Source: CAVWGP01 sp963754645
GTDB taxonomy: Bacteria > Pseudomonadota > Alphaproteobacteria > Bin65
Length of the DNA: 64,000 bases
Direction of reading: 5' to 3'
Assembly: GCA_963754645.1 (NCBI GenBank)
Contig: CAVWGP010000004.1
Coordinates: 186,001 to 250,000, forward strand
The position numbers and the translations under genes are program-made. The notes under the pieces were generated by a model. That model searched no databases. It was not told where the DNA came from and saw nothing but the letters and a program-made list of their open reading frames with translations. Each line of letters opens with the position of its first letter. Position 1 is the stretch's first letter. Below, piece by piece: positions 56,813-64,000 of this stretch.

Positions 56813-57558
56813 CGCTTGGCCTGCTGCTCGGCGCGACCGGCGTTTCCGCCCAGGGAACGCCGCCTCCGGCGCTGTCGAAAGAATGCCAAGCCGGCAATGC
56901 GGTGACGGCCAACGAGTCGCCATTGATCAATATCGCCCGCGGGCTCGGTCAGAGCAAATCGATCAAGATTCTGACGATCGGGGCTTCGGCTTCGGCCGGC
57001 CGCGGCGCGGCGCGCGGCGGCTACACGGCGTTGATCGAGGAAATTCTCGAACGCGCGATCAAGGGCTTGGATCTCGCCATCGTCAATCGCGGGTACTCGG
57101 GCGAATTGGCGGCCGATGCCGCGGTCCGCCTCAAGCTCGAAGTGGCGCTCAACGAGCCGGACCTGGTGCTTTGGCAAGTCGGCACCAACGATGCCCTGGC
57201 CTATATGCCGATCGACAAGTTGCGCGCCACCGTCGTCGCAACGGTGCGTTGGCTCAAGGAGCACAAGATCGATGTCGTCCTGGTCGGCTTGCAATATGTC
57301 GACGGCATGGCGCGCGACCAACACTATCAAGCCATCCGCGCCATGCTTCGCGCCGTCGCCGCCGAGGAGAAAATCATCATCATTCGCCGCTACGAAGCGA
57401 TGCAGGTCATCGCCACCGCCCAGAACAGCGGCACGGCCTGGACGCCCGACGAATTCGAACGCACCGAAGCGGGCTACACCTGCCTTGCCGAATATATCGC
57501 GCGCGCGATTGCCGTCGGCATCTTCGGCCGCGGGCTGCGCGACGTTCAGCAGCCTTAG
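56764..57558 (+). CDS. SGNH/GDSL hydrolase-like protein lacking the catalytic His
   Basis: A 264-residue exported protein (signal peptide ending TGVSAQG). Block I is ILTIGASASAGRG with the putative nucleophile Ser, block II is VNRGYSGELA and block III is WQVGTNDALAY. At block V, where active enzymes have DxxH, this protein has DEFERTEAGYTCLAEY: aligned with the neighbour's DRFHMNDFSYGCLAVL, the His position holds Glu. It may therefore bind rather than hydrolyse an ester, or use a different base. It starts inside opgC (49 bp overlap) and ends 4 bp into the convergent SGNH gene. A role with the acylated glucan is inferred from this coupling. Confidence 0.82.
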   Translation: MARTGKNFRRGAGGAIALGLLLGATGVSAQGTPPPALSKECQAGNAVTANESPLINIARGLGQSKSIKILTIGASASAGRGAARGGYTALIEEILERAIKGLDLAIVNRGYSGELAADAAVRLKLEVALNEPDLVLWQVGTNDALAYMPIDKLRATVVATVRWLKEHKIDVVLVGLQYVDGMARDQHYQAIRAMLRAVAAEEKIIIIRRYEAMQVIATAQNSGTAWTPDEFERTEAGYTCLAEYIARAIAVGIFGRGLRDVQQP

Positions 57559-58400
57559 GGCCGAGGCAGCGCCCGGCCGATCTCCGTGCCTTCGCGGCGG
57601 CGGACGGTTTCGGCGATCGCGTCGGCCATCAGGACAGCCAAACAACCGTAGGAAAAGTCGTTCATGTGAAAGCGGTCGGCCGCGAGCAAGTCCTCGGACC
57701 GGTAGCGGTCGGTGTCGATGTAGTGCCGCATGACGGCGAAGCGGCGGAATTCCGGCACCGCGTGATGGCGCGCGAGCTGCCGGATGGCGTCGCGGTAGGC
57801 GGGGTAGCTCGCCACCCGCTCGGAGCGCGGATAGTATTGCAGCCCGACCAGGAGAACGTCGATGCCGGCCGCCTTGAGGCGCCCGATCCCGCGGTCGAGG
57901 GTGCGGCGAAAGTCGCCGATGTCGATGTTCTGAATCGCGTCGTTGACGCCGGTTTGCCAAATCACCAGCGCCGGCTCGAGCGGCAGAATGTCGGTCTCGA
58001 TTCGCGACAGCATTTGCGAAGCGAGGTGGCCGCCGACGCCGCGGTTGATCACCTGAAAATCATTCGCCGGGAACCGGCGGTCGAGCTCGCCGTCGAGCCG
58101 CGCCGGATAGGCGTTCGCTGGAGCGCTGGCGCCGGTGCCGGCCGTGCTCGACGATCCCAGCGCCACGACCCGCACGGTGCGCGACGCCGCCATGGCCTTC
58201 GCCAGATTATTCAGCGGGGCCTCGAAGCGCACCAAGTCGTCCGGCGCATCGCAGGGTGCGGCCCGCCCCGGGCCGGCGAGGGCGATAAAGGCGGCGATTG
58301 CGGCGGCGCTGGGCAGGGCGCGCCGCGTGAACCGATTTCGGCCGCGGCGGCGCCGGCCGCCGCGGCTAGAATGTATTGCGTCCAATTCCTCAGTTGCCAC
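57555..58400 (-). CDS. SGNH/GDSL-type esterase or acyl hydrolase
   Basis: A 281-residue exported SGNH hydrolase, convergent with and homologous to the previous protein. Block I is VVALGSSSTAGTG (Ser), block II is INRGVGGHLA (Gly), block III is WQTGVNDAIQN (Asn) and block V is ADRFHMNDF with Asp and His, so the catalytic set is complete. A basic N-terminal region precedes the hydrophobic signal (ALPSAAAIAAFIALAG). It probably removes acyl groups from a cell-envelope polymer. Confidence 0.88.
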   Translation of the reverse strand: MATEELDAIHSSRGGRRRRGRNRFTRRALPSAAAIAAFIALAGPGRAAPCDAPDDLVRFEAPLNNLAKAMAASRTVRVVALGSSSTAGTGASAPANAYPARLDGELDRRFPANDFQVINRGVGGHLASQMLSRIETDILPLEPALVIWQTGVNDAIQNIDIGDFRRTLDRGIGRLKAAGIDVLLVGLQYYPRSERVASYPAYRDAIRQLARHHAVPEFRRFAVMRHYIDTDRYRSEDLLAADRFHMNDFSYGCLAVLMADAIAETVRRREGTEIGRALPRP

Positions 58401-58660
58401 GCGAACCTCGCCGTTCTCATGATCCGCCGGAGGGCCGGCCGGAACCCGGAAGAATACGGAAATCGACTTAATAAAATAGCACGTTTATTGAGAAAAGACG
58501 AGAATTTTCTGAGCCTTGGGGCGCCAGGGGCCGGCAGGAATGGTTAAATCGATGTCGGCTGGCCGCGCCGTTCCCGCACTTCCCATTGGAGGCCGTGCCG
58601 TTTATGAGTTGATTGCCGTAGTCAGCCCCATTCGGTTATGAATTTCCCGAGCATGACAAT
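58401..58660. other. Intergenic region upstream of the cyclase gene
   Basis: 260 bp between divergent genes, with an unusually AT-rich core around 58460-58510 (aaataaaatagcacgttta area). The six-base arms aataaa and tttatt flank about eight bases. Promoters for both genes should lie here, but no -35/-10 pair is convincing. Confidence 0.45.
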
Positions 58661-60508
58661 ATGAACGAATCCGTTGCCGCCGGTGGCATGACGCCAAAGC
58701 AGTGGGCGCGTCAGATCCGCGACTTCGAATCGGGCGGCGATTATTTCCAGGCTTTCGAGGTCGCGCGTAAGGCGATCGCGGCGCATCCCGACGACGAGTC
58801 GCTGAAATATCTCGCGGTCCGCGCCTTGGCGCGCAGCGGCGCCGCCGAGCGCGCCTTGCGGCTCTACGAGGAATACGGCCTGCCGCGCTCCGAGGATCTC
58901 GACACCAAGGCGCTGCAGGCGCGGCTGGTCAAGGATCTCGGCCTGCGCGCCACGTCGACGGAGCGCTGGTCGCTGCTGCGCGAGTCGGCGGCGCTTTATG
59001 AAAAAGTCTATTCGGCGAGCGGCGACCACTATCCGGCGGCCAATGCCGCATCGCTCTATTTCCTGGTCGGCGCCAAGGACAGGGCCACGGAATGGGCCAA
59101 GCGGACGCTGCGCGTCTGCGACGAAAATCCGGCCGAGAACGACCTCGAAGCCTATTATCTCGCGGCGAGCCGGGCCGAGGCCAATCTCGTGCTCGGCGAC
59201 GCAACGGCGGCATTCGATGCGCTGGCCGAGGCGGGCGAGCACGCCCGGCAGAATCTGGCGCTACGCGCCGCCACGCGCCGGCAATTGCGCCTGGTGTGCG
59301 AGGCGAGCGGCACCAATCAGGCCATGCTCAAGCCCTTGGCGCCGCCCGCCGTCATCCACTACACCGGCCACATGATCGATCCGCCGGGCGCCAAGGGGCG
59401 GTTCCCGGCGACGCGCGAGCGCGAAGTCGCCGAGACGATCGCCGCCGCTTTGGATCGCACCGGCGTCGGCTTCGCCTACGGATCGCTCGCCTGCGGCGCC
59501 GATATCCTGTTCGCCGAAGCCTGCCTCGCGCGCGGCATCGATCTCAATGTCGTGCTGCCGTTCCAGAAGGACGAGTTCAAGAAGCTCTCGGTGCTGCGCG
59601 GCGGCCCGGGTTGGGACGCGCGCTTCGACCGCTGCCTGGAACAAGCGCGCTCCGTGACCTACGCGACCGAGGGCGAATATCTCGGCGACGAGATGCTGTT
59701 CACCTACGGCTCGCAGCTCGCCATGGGCCTCGCCATCCTGCGCGCGCAGAATCTCGACGGCACGCCCAGGCAGATCGCGTTGTGGGACGGCGAAAGCTCG
59801 GCGGCGCGCGCCGGCACCGCGGTCGACGTCCAGACTTGGAAAAAGGGCGGCGGCCCTACCGACGTGATCCCGCTGCGCGTCTCGTCGCAATTGCCGAGCG
59901 GCCTGCCGATCCATGAGCCGGACGAAGAAGGCTCGCGCGTGCTGACCTCGTGGAAATACGCCGACGTTTCGCGCGCGTTGCACGCCATCATGTTCGGCGA
60001 CGTCGTCGGCTTCAGCCAGGTGCCGGAGCGCCTGTTGCCCATGTTCCACAAGGGTTTCATGGGCAAGATTTCGGACGTGCTCGACACTTTCGGCAAGAAA
60101 ATCCTCTATCGCAATTCGTGGGGCGACGCGATTTACGCCATCCTCGACACGCCCGAGACCGGCGCGCGTTGCGCGCTGCAGATGCAGGACGAGCTGCGCC
60201 AGCTCAACCTGCGCGCGCTCGGCTTCGCCCATCCGCTCGAATTGCGCCTGGCGGTGCATTACGGCCCGATCTTCCGCGGCCGCGACTTCCTGCTGAAGAG
60301 CGAGACCTTCTTCGGCTCCCATGTGACGCGCGCGGCGCGCATCGAGCCGGTGACGCCGCCGGGCGAAGTCTATGTCACCGAGGCGATGGCGGCGGCGATG
60401 GCGCTCTACGGCGAAAAATCGGTGCGTCCGGAATATGTCGGCAGCACCCAGCTCGCCAAGAACTACGGCACGCTGCGCATGTACGTGCTCCGGCCCGAGG
60501 TCGGCTGA
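58661..60508 (+). CDS. TPR-SLOG-class III nucleotidyl cyclase fusion
   Basis: A 615-residue cytosolic three-part protein. Residues 1-225 are TPR-like helical pairs of the TRAFs-binding/DUF4071 kind (FQAFEVARKAIAAHPDD, AAERALRLYEEYG). Residues 230-385 form a Rossmann-like domain with GSLACGADILFAEACLARG and VVLPFQKDEF, resembling SLOG nucleotide-sensing domains. Residues 440-605 are a class III cyclase domain: metal Asp in IMFGDVVGFSQ (about 447), second Asp in WGDAIYAIL (about 487), LRLAVHYGPIF and VTRAARIEPVTPPGEVYV. The transition-state Asn (normally N-x-x-x-R) is Thr here and the substrate-class Lys appears to be Asn, so activity or base specificity may differ from standard cyclases. A sensor-output protein, possibly stress- or phage-related; that is inference. 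Confidence 0.83.
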   Translation: MNESVAAGGMTPKQWARQIRDFESGGDYFQAFEVARKAIAAHPDDESLKYLAVRALARSGAAERALRLYEEYGLPRSEDLDTKALQARLVKDLGLRATSTERWSLLRESAALYEKVYSASGDHYPAANAASLYFLVGAKDRATEWAKRTLRVCDENPAENDLEAYYLAASRAEANLVLGDATAAFDALAEAGEHARQNLALRAATRRQLRLVCEASGTNQAMLKPLAPPAVIHYTGHMIDPPGAKGRFPATREREVAETIAAALDRTGVGFAYGSLACGADILFAEACLARGIDLNVVLPFQKDEFKKLSVLRGGPGWDARFDRCLEQARSVTYATEGEYLGDEMLFTYGSQLAMGLAILRAQNLDGTPRQIALWDGESSAARAGTAVDVQTWKKGGGPTDVIPLRVSSQLPSGLPIHEPDEEGSRVLTSWKYADVSRALHAIMFGDVVGFSQVPERLLPMFHKGFMGKISDVLDTFGKKILYRNSWGDAIYAILDTPETGARCALQMQDELRQLNLRALGFAHPLELRLAVHYGPIFRGRDFLLKSETFFGSHVTRAARIEPVTPPGEVYVTEAMAAAMALYGEKSVRPEYVGSTQLAKNYGTLRMYVLRPEVG

Positions 60509-60638
60509 GGGCGCGCCGGCGGTGCCGCGCCCGCTTCGGCGGATGCCTGACAGAAAGCGGCCAGGAAGCCGGTCGCGACGCGACGCGCCATGACGAGCTC
60601 CTGTCATACCGAATGCGGCTGAATGCTTCAGCGCGCCC

Positions 60639-60837
60639 TATTATACCAGGAGACCGAAATAATCATCGTCATCCCGAGCGTGCCGACGCTGAAAGCGTCG
60701 GACGTTCGAGGGACCTCGTGCGGACGAGCGTCCGATTGCAAGGCACGTCGTTGCTAGTCCGCCCGAGGTTCCTCCACTCCGCGCCTTCGGCGCTCCGGTC
60801 GGAATGACGAGTCATTATTTCGGTCGGCTGGTATTAT
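60639..60837. repeat. MITE-like element with long inverted ends, copy 2
   Basis: About 200 bp with arms of roughly 38 bp: the left arm (tataccagg, gaccgaaataat, cgtcatcccg) is mirrored by the right arm (cggaatgacg, attatttcggtc, ctggtatta). The interior holds several hairpins (gacgctgaaagcgtc, ggacgagcgtcc, gcgccttcggcgc). The reverse complement matches 2318-2475. No coding capacity. It lies in a 549-bp gene-free stretch after the cyclase gene. Confidence 0.8.
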
Positions 60838-61057
60838 GCAACGTCGGCGCATGAAATCTGGATCCCGGCTTGGCCCGGCTCTGAGGCCGGGCTGAGGCCG
60901 GGCACCAGGTGCAGGGGGAAACGCATTTGACGCGCTCGGTGGCGAAGCAATCGACCGAACGCCGTATCAGCGCTTGGGCGATACGAGGGCCGCAAACGAT
61001 CGTCCAGGACGCCCGCCGGCGCCGTGACGCACTTCACAGCGGCGATCTCCGTCGCGT
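60838..61057. other. Intergenic, no gene seen
   Basis: 220 bp between the MITE-like element and the GST gene. It holds a direct duplication around 60880-60902 (ggctctgaggccggg then gctgaggccggg) and no open frame with coding character; 60509-60638 likewise holds nothing recognisable. Confidence 0.5.
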
Positions 61058-61693
61058 ATGATTGACGCGATGATCTTGGTCGGCCAGTACGATTCGCCCT
61101 ATGTGCGCCGCGTTGCGGTGTCGCTGCGCGTGCTCGGCTTCGCCTACCGGCACGATACGCGCTCGGTGTTCGGCGATTTCGACTCGATGCTGAAGACCAA
61201 TCCCCTGGGCCGCATCCCGTCGCTCGTGCTCGACGACGGAGCCGTTCTGGTCGATTCCGGCGCGATCCTGGATTGGCTCGACGAGGAGGCCGGCCCGGGG
61301 CGGCGGCTGATCCCCGCGGGCGGCGTCGCGCGCCGAACGGCCTTGCAGCGCGTGGCGCTCGCCACCGGCATCATCGACAAGGCGGGTGCCGTCGCCTATG
61401 AGCGCATGGTGCGCCCCGCCGCCTATCGCTGGCCGGACTGGATCGCGCGCTGCGCGCGGCAAGCCGAGGGCGCGGTCGCCGCGCTGGCCGCCAAGGATTG
61501 GCCGGCCGATGCGGCGTTGGATCAGGCGCAGATCACGGCCGCCTGCGTCTTGCGCTATCTCCGCATGGCGACGCCCGATCTACTGCCGGCCGGGCGCTAT
61601 CCGGCGCTCGAAGCCGTGTCGGCGCGCTGCGAAGTGCGTCCGGAATTCACGGCGACGTATCCGGCGGACTACGCCGTGCCGAAGGGCTCGTAA
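61058..61693 (+). CDS. Glutathione S-transferase family protein
   Basis: A 211-residue GST-like protein. The thioredoxin domain starts ILVGQYDSPYVRRV with Ser-Pro at the usual active-site turn, then NPLGRIPSLVLDDGAVLVDS, whose Ile-Pro is the cis-proline and whose Asp-Ser contacts the glutathione gamma-glutamyl group. The helical domain has ITAACVLRYLR at the N-capping position. Single gene, unlinked to the earlier GST at 16737 and not closely similar to it. Start ATG 61058; ATG 61070 is an alternative. Confidence 0.87.
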   Translation: MIDAMILVGQYDSPYVRRVAVSLRVLGFAYRHDTRSVFGDFDSMLKTNPLGRIPSLVLDDGAVLVDSGAILDWLDEEAGPGRRLIPAGGVARRTALQRVALATGIIDKAGAVAYERMVRPAAYRWPDWIARCARQAEGAVAALAAKDWPADAALDQAQITAACVLRYLRMATPDLLPAGRYPALEAVSARCEVRPEFTATYPADYAVPKGS

Positions 61694-61824
61694 CGCGGAA
61701 TCGGGGCGGCCGGTGCCACCACCCGCCAACCGTCTGCGCCATAGGGCGCAAAGGCTGGGCCTGCTCGGCGATCTGATGAAGATATTCAGGCCGCTCAGGA
61801 TTACGGCTGATTTTTTCGGCTGCT

Positions 61825-62304
61825 TCACGGCGGAAGAACGCTGCCGTTGAGCTCCAACAATTTTCCGTCACGAAGACGCGCGCCCAGCGTATGCTCTTCG
61901 TCCCACGCGGCACGATAGCCGACCTCGATGGTCAGCGCGCCGCCCAACGGCGTGACAGCGATGTACTCGATCGCCGTGTTCGCCCATACGTCGTCAGCCC
62001 GTTCGATTTTCGGTAGGCCTGAGACGGGAGGCTCCTCGCCGCCGGCTGCAAGCGCTTCGGCATAGGGAAGATAGTGCTCGTGCAACGCTTTGGCGATGTG
62101 CGGCAGCCAGCCAGGCATATCGGCCGCAATCGTGCGGGCGAGACGAAGCGCTTCGGCATCGGGCGCGGCTCGCGTTCCGGCCAGAATGAGCGGGACAGTC
62201 GATCCATGGGCAACGTCGATGCGCCCGCGCCATGCGCCGCGCGACCGCCGCAACTCGCCCAGTTGCGCGTCGACATGGCGTGCAGACCCGAACAAGTCGA
62301 ACAT
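61825..62304 (-). CDS. Uncharacterised protein
   Basis: A 159-residue soluble protein with no signal peptide, rich in charged and aromatic residues (MFDLFGSARHVDAQLG at the start, TIEVGYRAAWDEEHTLG near the end). I recognise no family; the alternating strand-like pattern in the C-terminal half resembles small immunity or stress proteins, but that is only an impression. Intact frame and normal codon use. Confidence 0.6.
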   Translation of the reverse strand: MFDLFGSARHVDAQLGELRRSRGAWRGRIDVAHGSTVPLILAGTRAAPDAEALRLARTIAADMPGWLPHIAKALHEHYLPYAEALAAGGEEPPVSGLPKIERADDVWANTAIEYIAVTPLGGALTIEVGYRAAWDEEHTLGARLRDGKLLELNGSVLPP

Positions 62305-62348
62305 GACAATTTGTCTCCCAATTCCGTCGCCGTCGGCGGCATCGCCGC

Positions 62349-62717
62349 CTATCGGGTTTCGCCGAAGTAAATGGTGTGTCCTTGATCGTCTTTGATGACG
62401 AACTCCCGCGTGCCCCAGGCCGTGTCGTGCACGTCCCTGGTGAGAGCTACACCGTTTCGCTTCAACGCTACGGCCGTGGCCGCGGCATCGTCGGTTCTGA
62501 AATAGAGGTGGAAGTGGCCGCCTCTGTCGACGAAATCGATCGATGGATCTCTTGCGTCAACAAGCTTGAGATGAATCATATCGTCGCCGGCACGGATGCC
62601 GGCATAAAAATCGCGGTACTTGAACGCCAAGGTCAATCCCAATTTTTCCGTAAAGAAGCGAATCGACTCCGCGAGATTCGTCGTCCGCAACTGGGCAATG
62701 GCGCCTGATATGGGCAT
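62349..62717 (-). CDS. VOC/glyoxalase-like metalloenzyme superfamily protein
   Basis: A 122-residue vicinal-oxygen-chelate protein. Start ATG 62717 gives MPISGAIAQLRTTNLAESI, the normal beginning of the first beta-alpha-beta-beta-beta unit; FFTEKLGLTLAFKYRDFYAGI and FVIKDDQGHTIYFGETR complete the double module. Potential ligands include His in MIHLKLV and HFHLYF and Glu near the C-terminus. Members detoxify methylglyoxal, open rings or bind antibiotics; which applies here is unknown. Encoded 44 bp after the uncharacterised 61825 gene's start, on the same strand. Confidence 0.82.
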   Translation of the reverse strand: MPISGAIAQLRTTNLAESIRFFTEKLGLTLAFKYRDFYAGIRAGDDMIHLKLVDARDPSIDFVDRGGHFHLYFRTDDAAATAVALKRNGVALTRDVHDTAWGTREFVIKDDQGHTIYFGETR

Positions 62718-62893
62718 GAAGCCTCCAACTCCCCGCGGTCGCGGTGTCGTCGGCGAGAATGCCGATCGCGTTCGCCGCGTCAAGATCACGGACGGCGCGC
62801 GCCGCCGCATTTGACTGGCAACAAGGCCGCCGCTACTGAAAGCGCATCGACGCGATCCTTGCACGGCCTCGCCAATAACCCGGTGACCCCTCC

Positions 62894-63607
62894 ATGACCG
62901 CCGCCACACCCGCCGCCTCCGGCCAGCTGCTCTCGCGCTATCTCGGCATCCTGCCGAGCACGCCCGAGGAGAAAATCCTGCGCATGCTGATCGAGCTCGG
63001 CTGCGAGGTGGTGGGCGGCGAAGAAGGCTCGCTCCTGGTTTACGACAAGGACGCCGACGTGCTGCGCTTCGCCATGACGGTGGGCGATCCCGAATCCGAG
63101 AAGAAGCTGCGCGGCCAATCGGTGCCGCTCGGCGCCGGCTTGACCGGCCTTGCCGCCGCGACGCTCGAAGTGCAAACCGGCGCGCCGACCTTCAAGGACG
63201 TCGATCAAAACGAGCGCACCGGCGACGACGCCACGCCCGACGCGGTGATCGCGGCGCCGATGGCCTCGGGCGACGAGCTTGTCGGCGTCATCACCGCCGT
63301 CTCGTTCGCCGACGGCAAGCGCTTTTCGAGCAAGGATGCGCGGCTCTACGCCGGCTTTGCCGCGATCGCGGCCATCGTCGTCGATCTCCGGCGCCGGCTT
63401 TCGGCCTACGAAAGCGCGGACGGCGGCGGGGCGGCGCGGGACGAAAGCGAGCGCGCCCGGCTCGAGCGCCAGATCCTGGCCTCGGTGCAGGCCCTGATCG
63501 CGGGCGACACGGCGCGGCTCAAGACGGTGGCCAGCCTGCTCGCGGCGATCGAGGGCGTGACGGCGGTTCCCGCCGCGGCGCCCGACGGCAAGGGCGCGCG
63601 CCCGTGA
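62894..63607 (+). CDS. GAF-domain protein
   Basis: A 237-residue protein with one GAF domain (about residues 20-170): GCEVVGGEEGSLLVYDKD, VPLGAGLTGLAAATLEV, VIAAPMASGDELVGVITAVS. The C-terminal 65 residues are a charged, coiled-coil-like helix (ESERARLERQILASVQAL). It has no output domain, so it probably signals by protein contact. Its stop overlaps the start of the next gene (GTGA), so it is coupled to the subtilisin-like protease and may control or partner it. Confidence 0.87.
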   Translation: MTAATPAASGQLLSRYLGILPSTPEEKILRMLIELGCEVVGGEEGSLLVYDKDADVLRFAMTVGDPESEKKLRGQSVPLGAGLTGLAAATLEVQTGAPTFKDVDQNERTGDDATPDAVIAAPMASGDELVGVITAVSFADGKRFSSKDARLYAGFAAIAAIVVDLRRRLSAYESADGGGAARDESERARLERQILASVQALIAGDTARLKTVASLLAAIEGVTAVPAAAPDGKGARP

Positions 63608-64000
63608 GCGCCGGCGCGGTCCTGGCCGCGTTCAGCGAAAAGTTGAGCGATCTCGCTGCGCGCGGCGAAGCCCTGGCGCCGGTCGAGGTCGCCGTGCTCG
63701 ACAGCGGCGTCGATGCGACGCATCCCGATCTCGCCGGCCGCGTCGTCGAGGCGATGCATTTCCGCCCCGAAGGCGACGACGTGGCGCGCACCAACGTCGT
63801 CGCCGGCACAAACAACGACACCTACGGCCACGGCACCGGCGTCGCCAGCATCATCGCGCGCATGGCGCCGAATGCGCGGATTTTCGACCTGCGCGTGCTC
63901 GAGCCGGGCAACAAGGGCGTGGCCGCCTGCGTCATCGCCGGGCTGCGCTACGCCATCGAGCGCAAGTGGCGCATCATCAACCTGTCGCTCGCGGTGGCGG
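63604..64000 (+). CDS. Subtilisin-like (S8) serine protease, N-terminal part
   Basis: The window ends inside this gene. The frame from GTG 63604 (MSAGAVLAAFSEKLSDLA) shows the catalytic Asp in VAVLDSGVDATHPDL (about 34) and the catalytic His in YGHGTGVASIIARMAPNA (about 76); the Ser lies beyond the edge. There is no signal peptide or long prodomain before the Asp, so this is a cytosolic, propeptide-less S8 protease, a type often tied to signalling or defence modules. It overlaps the GAF gene by four bases. Confidence 0.85.
   Translation, partial: MSAGAVLAAFSEKLSDLAARGEALAPVEVAVLDSGVDATHPDLAGRVVEAMHFRPEGDDVARTNVVAGTNNDTYGHGTGVASIIARMAPNARIFDLRVLEPGNKGVAACVIAGLRYAIERKWRIINLSLAVA

Overview
The window is high-GC DNA (mid to upper 60s percent by eye) with densely packed genes. 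ATGA, GTGA and TAATG overlaps are frequent, and the gene set is typical of a metabolically versatile soil or aquatic alphaproteobacterium. It includes TRAP and TAXI transporters, a class II DAHP synthase, an OpgC-type glucan succinyltransferase, RlpA, an AsmA-family protein and a TldD/PmbA pair. A Rhodospirillales- or Hyphomicrobiales-like host fits best, but no marker here fixes the order. There is no CRISPR array, rRNA or prophage. The only RNA gene I can support is a tRNA-Val(CAC) with its own sigma70-type promoter.

Layout. 1-12 kb is catabolic: the end of an acyl-CoA synthetase, an aromatic-type FAD hydroxylase, a three-gene TRAP transporter, then a co-directional run of Rieske oxygenase, glutamine-synthetase-like ligase, RidA and a TAXI-type TRAP system. 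This could take up and degrade an amine or N-containing aromatic by gamma-glutamylation. 12-24 kb on the minus strand holds a nicotinate phosphoribosyltransferase, class II DAHP synthase, glutathione reductase, a VapBC pair with a clear operator, a GST, a PEP-mutase-like lyase, DUF2269 and SDR-DoxX membrane genes, an ABC exporter and a succinate-semialdehyde dehydrogenase. 24-31 kb is accessory: an AT-richer broken trypsin-like protease, several repeat families, a duplicated 3' tail of a YdcF-type gene, a peptide-type ABC binding protein, an HD-domain protein and a HEPN/MNT toxin-antitoxin pair. 31-35 kb is glmU-glmS followed by the tRNA.

35-48 kb holds an AsmA-like protein, two uncharacterised proteins, divergent glpK and glpD, an IS4-family element inserted exactly at the glpD stop codon, a LigB-type extradiol dioxygenase, RlpA, a secreted repeat protein and an amidohydrolase. 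The amidohydrolase is translationally coupled to a fused HyuA-HyuB (hydantoinase/5-oxoprolinase) gene. 51-64 kb has two paralogous secreted four-cysteine proteins, TldD/PmbA, OpgC overlapping an SGNH hydrolase, a second SGNH hydrolase facing it, a TPR-SLOG-class III cyclase fusion, a MITE-like repeat, small enzymes, and a GAF protein overlapping a subtilisin-like protease that runs off the end.

The most striking feature is the frameshift pattern. glmU-glmS and the hyuAB fusion each carry many single-base insertions, about three dozen in all with no deletion required. Removing them restores complete conserved proteins, while long neighbouring stretches have none. Residual sequencing or assembly error is the likeliest cause, but it affects how these genes are read and is reported in detail. 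The best biological leads are the TPR-SLOG-cyclase protein, the OpgC-linked SGNH protein that has lost its catalytic His, and the repeat families.
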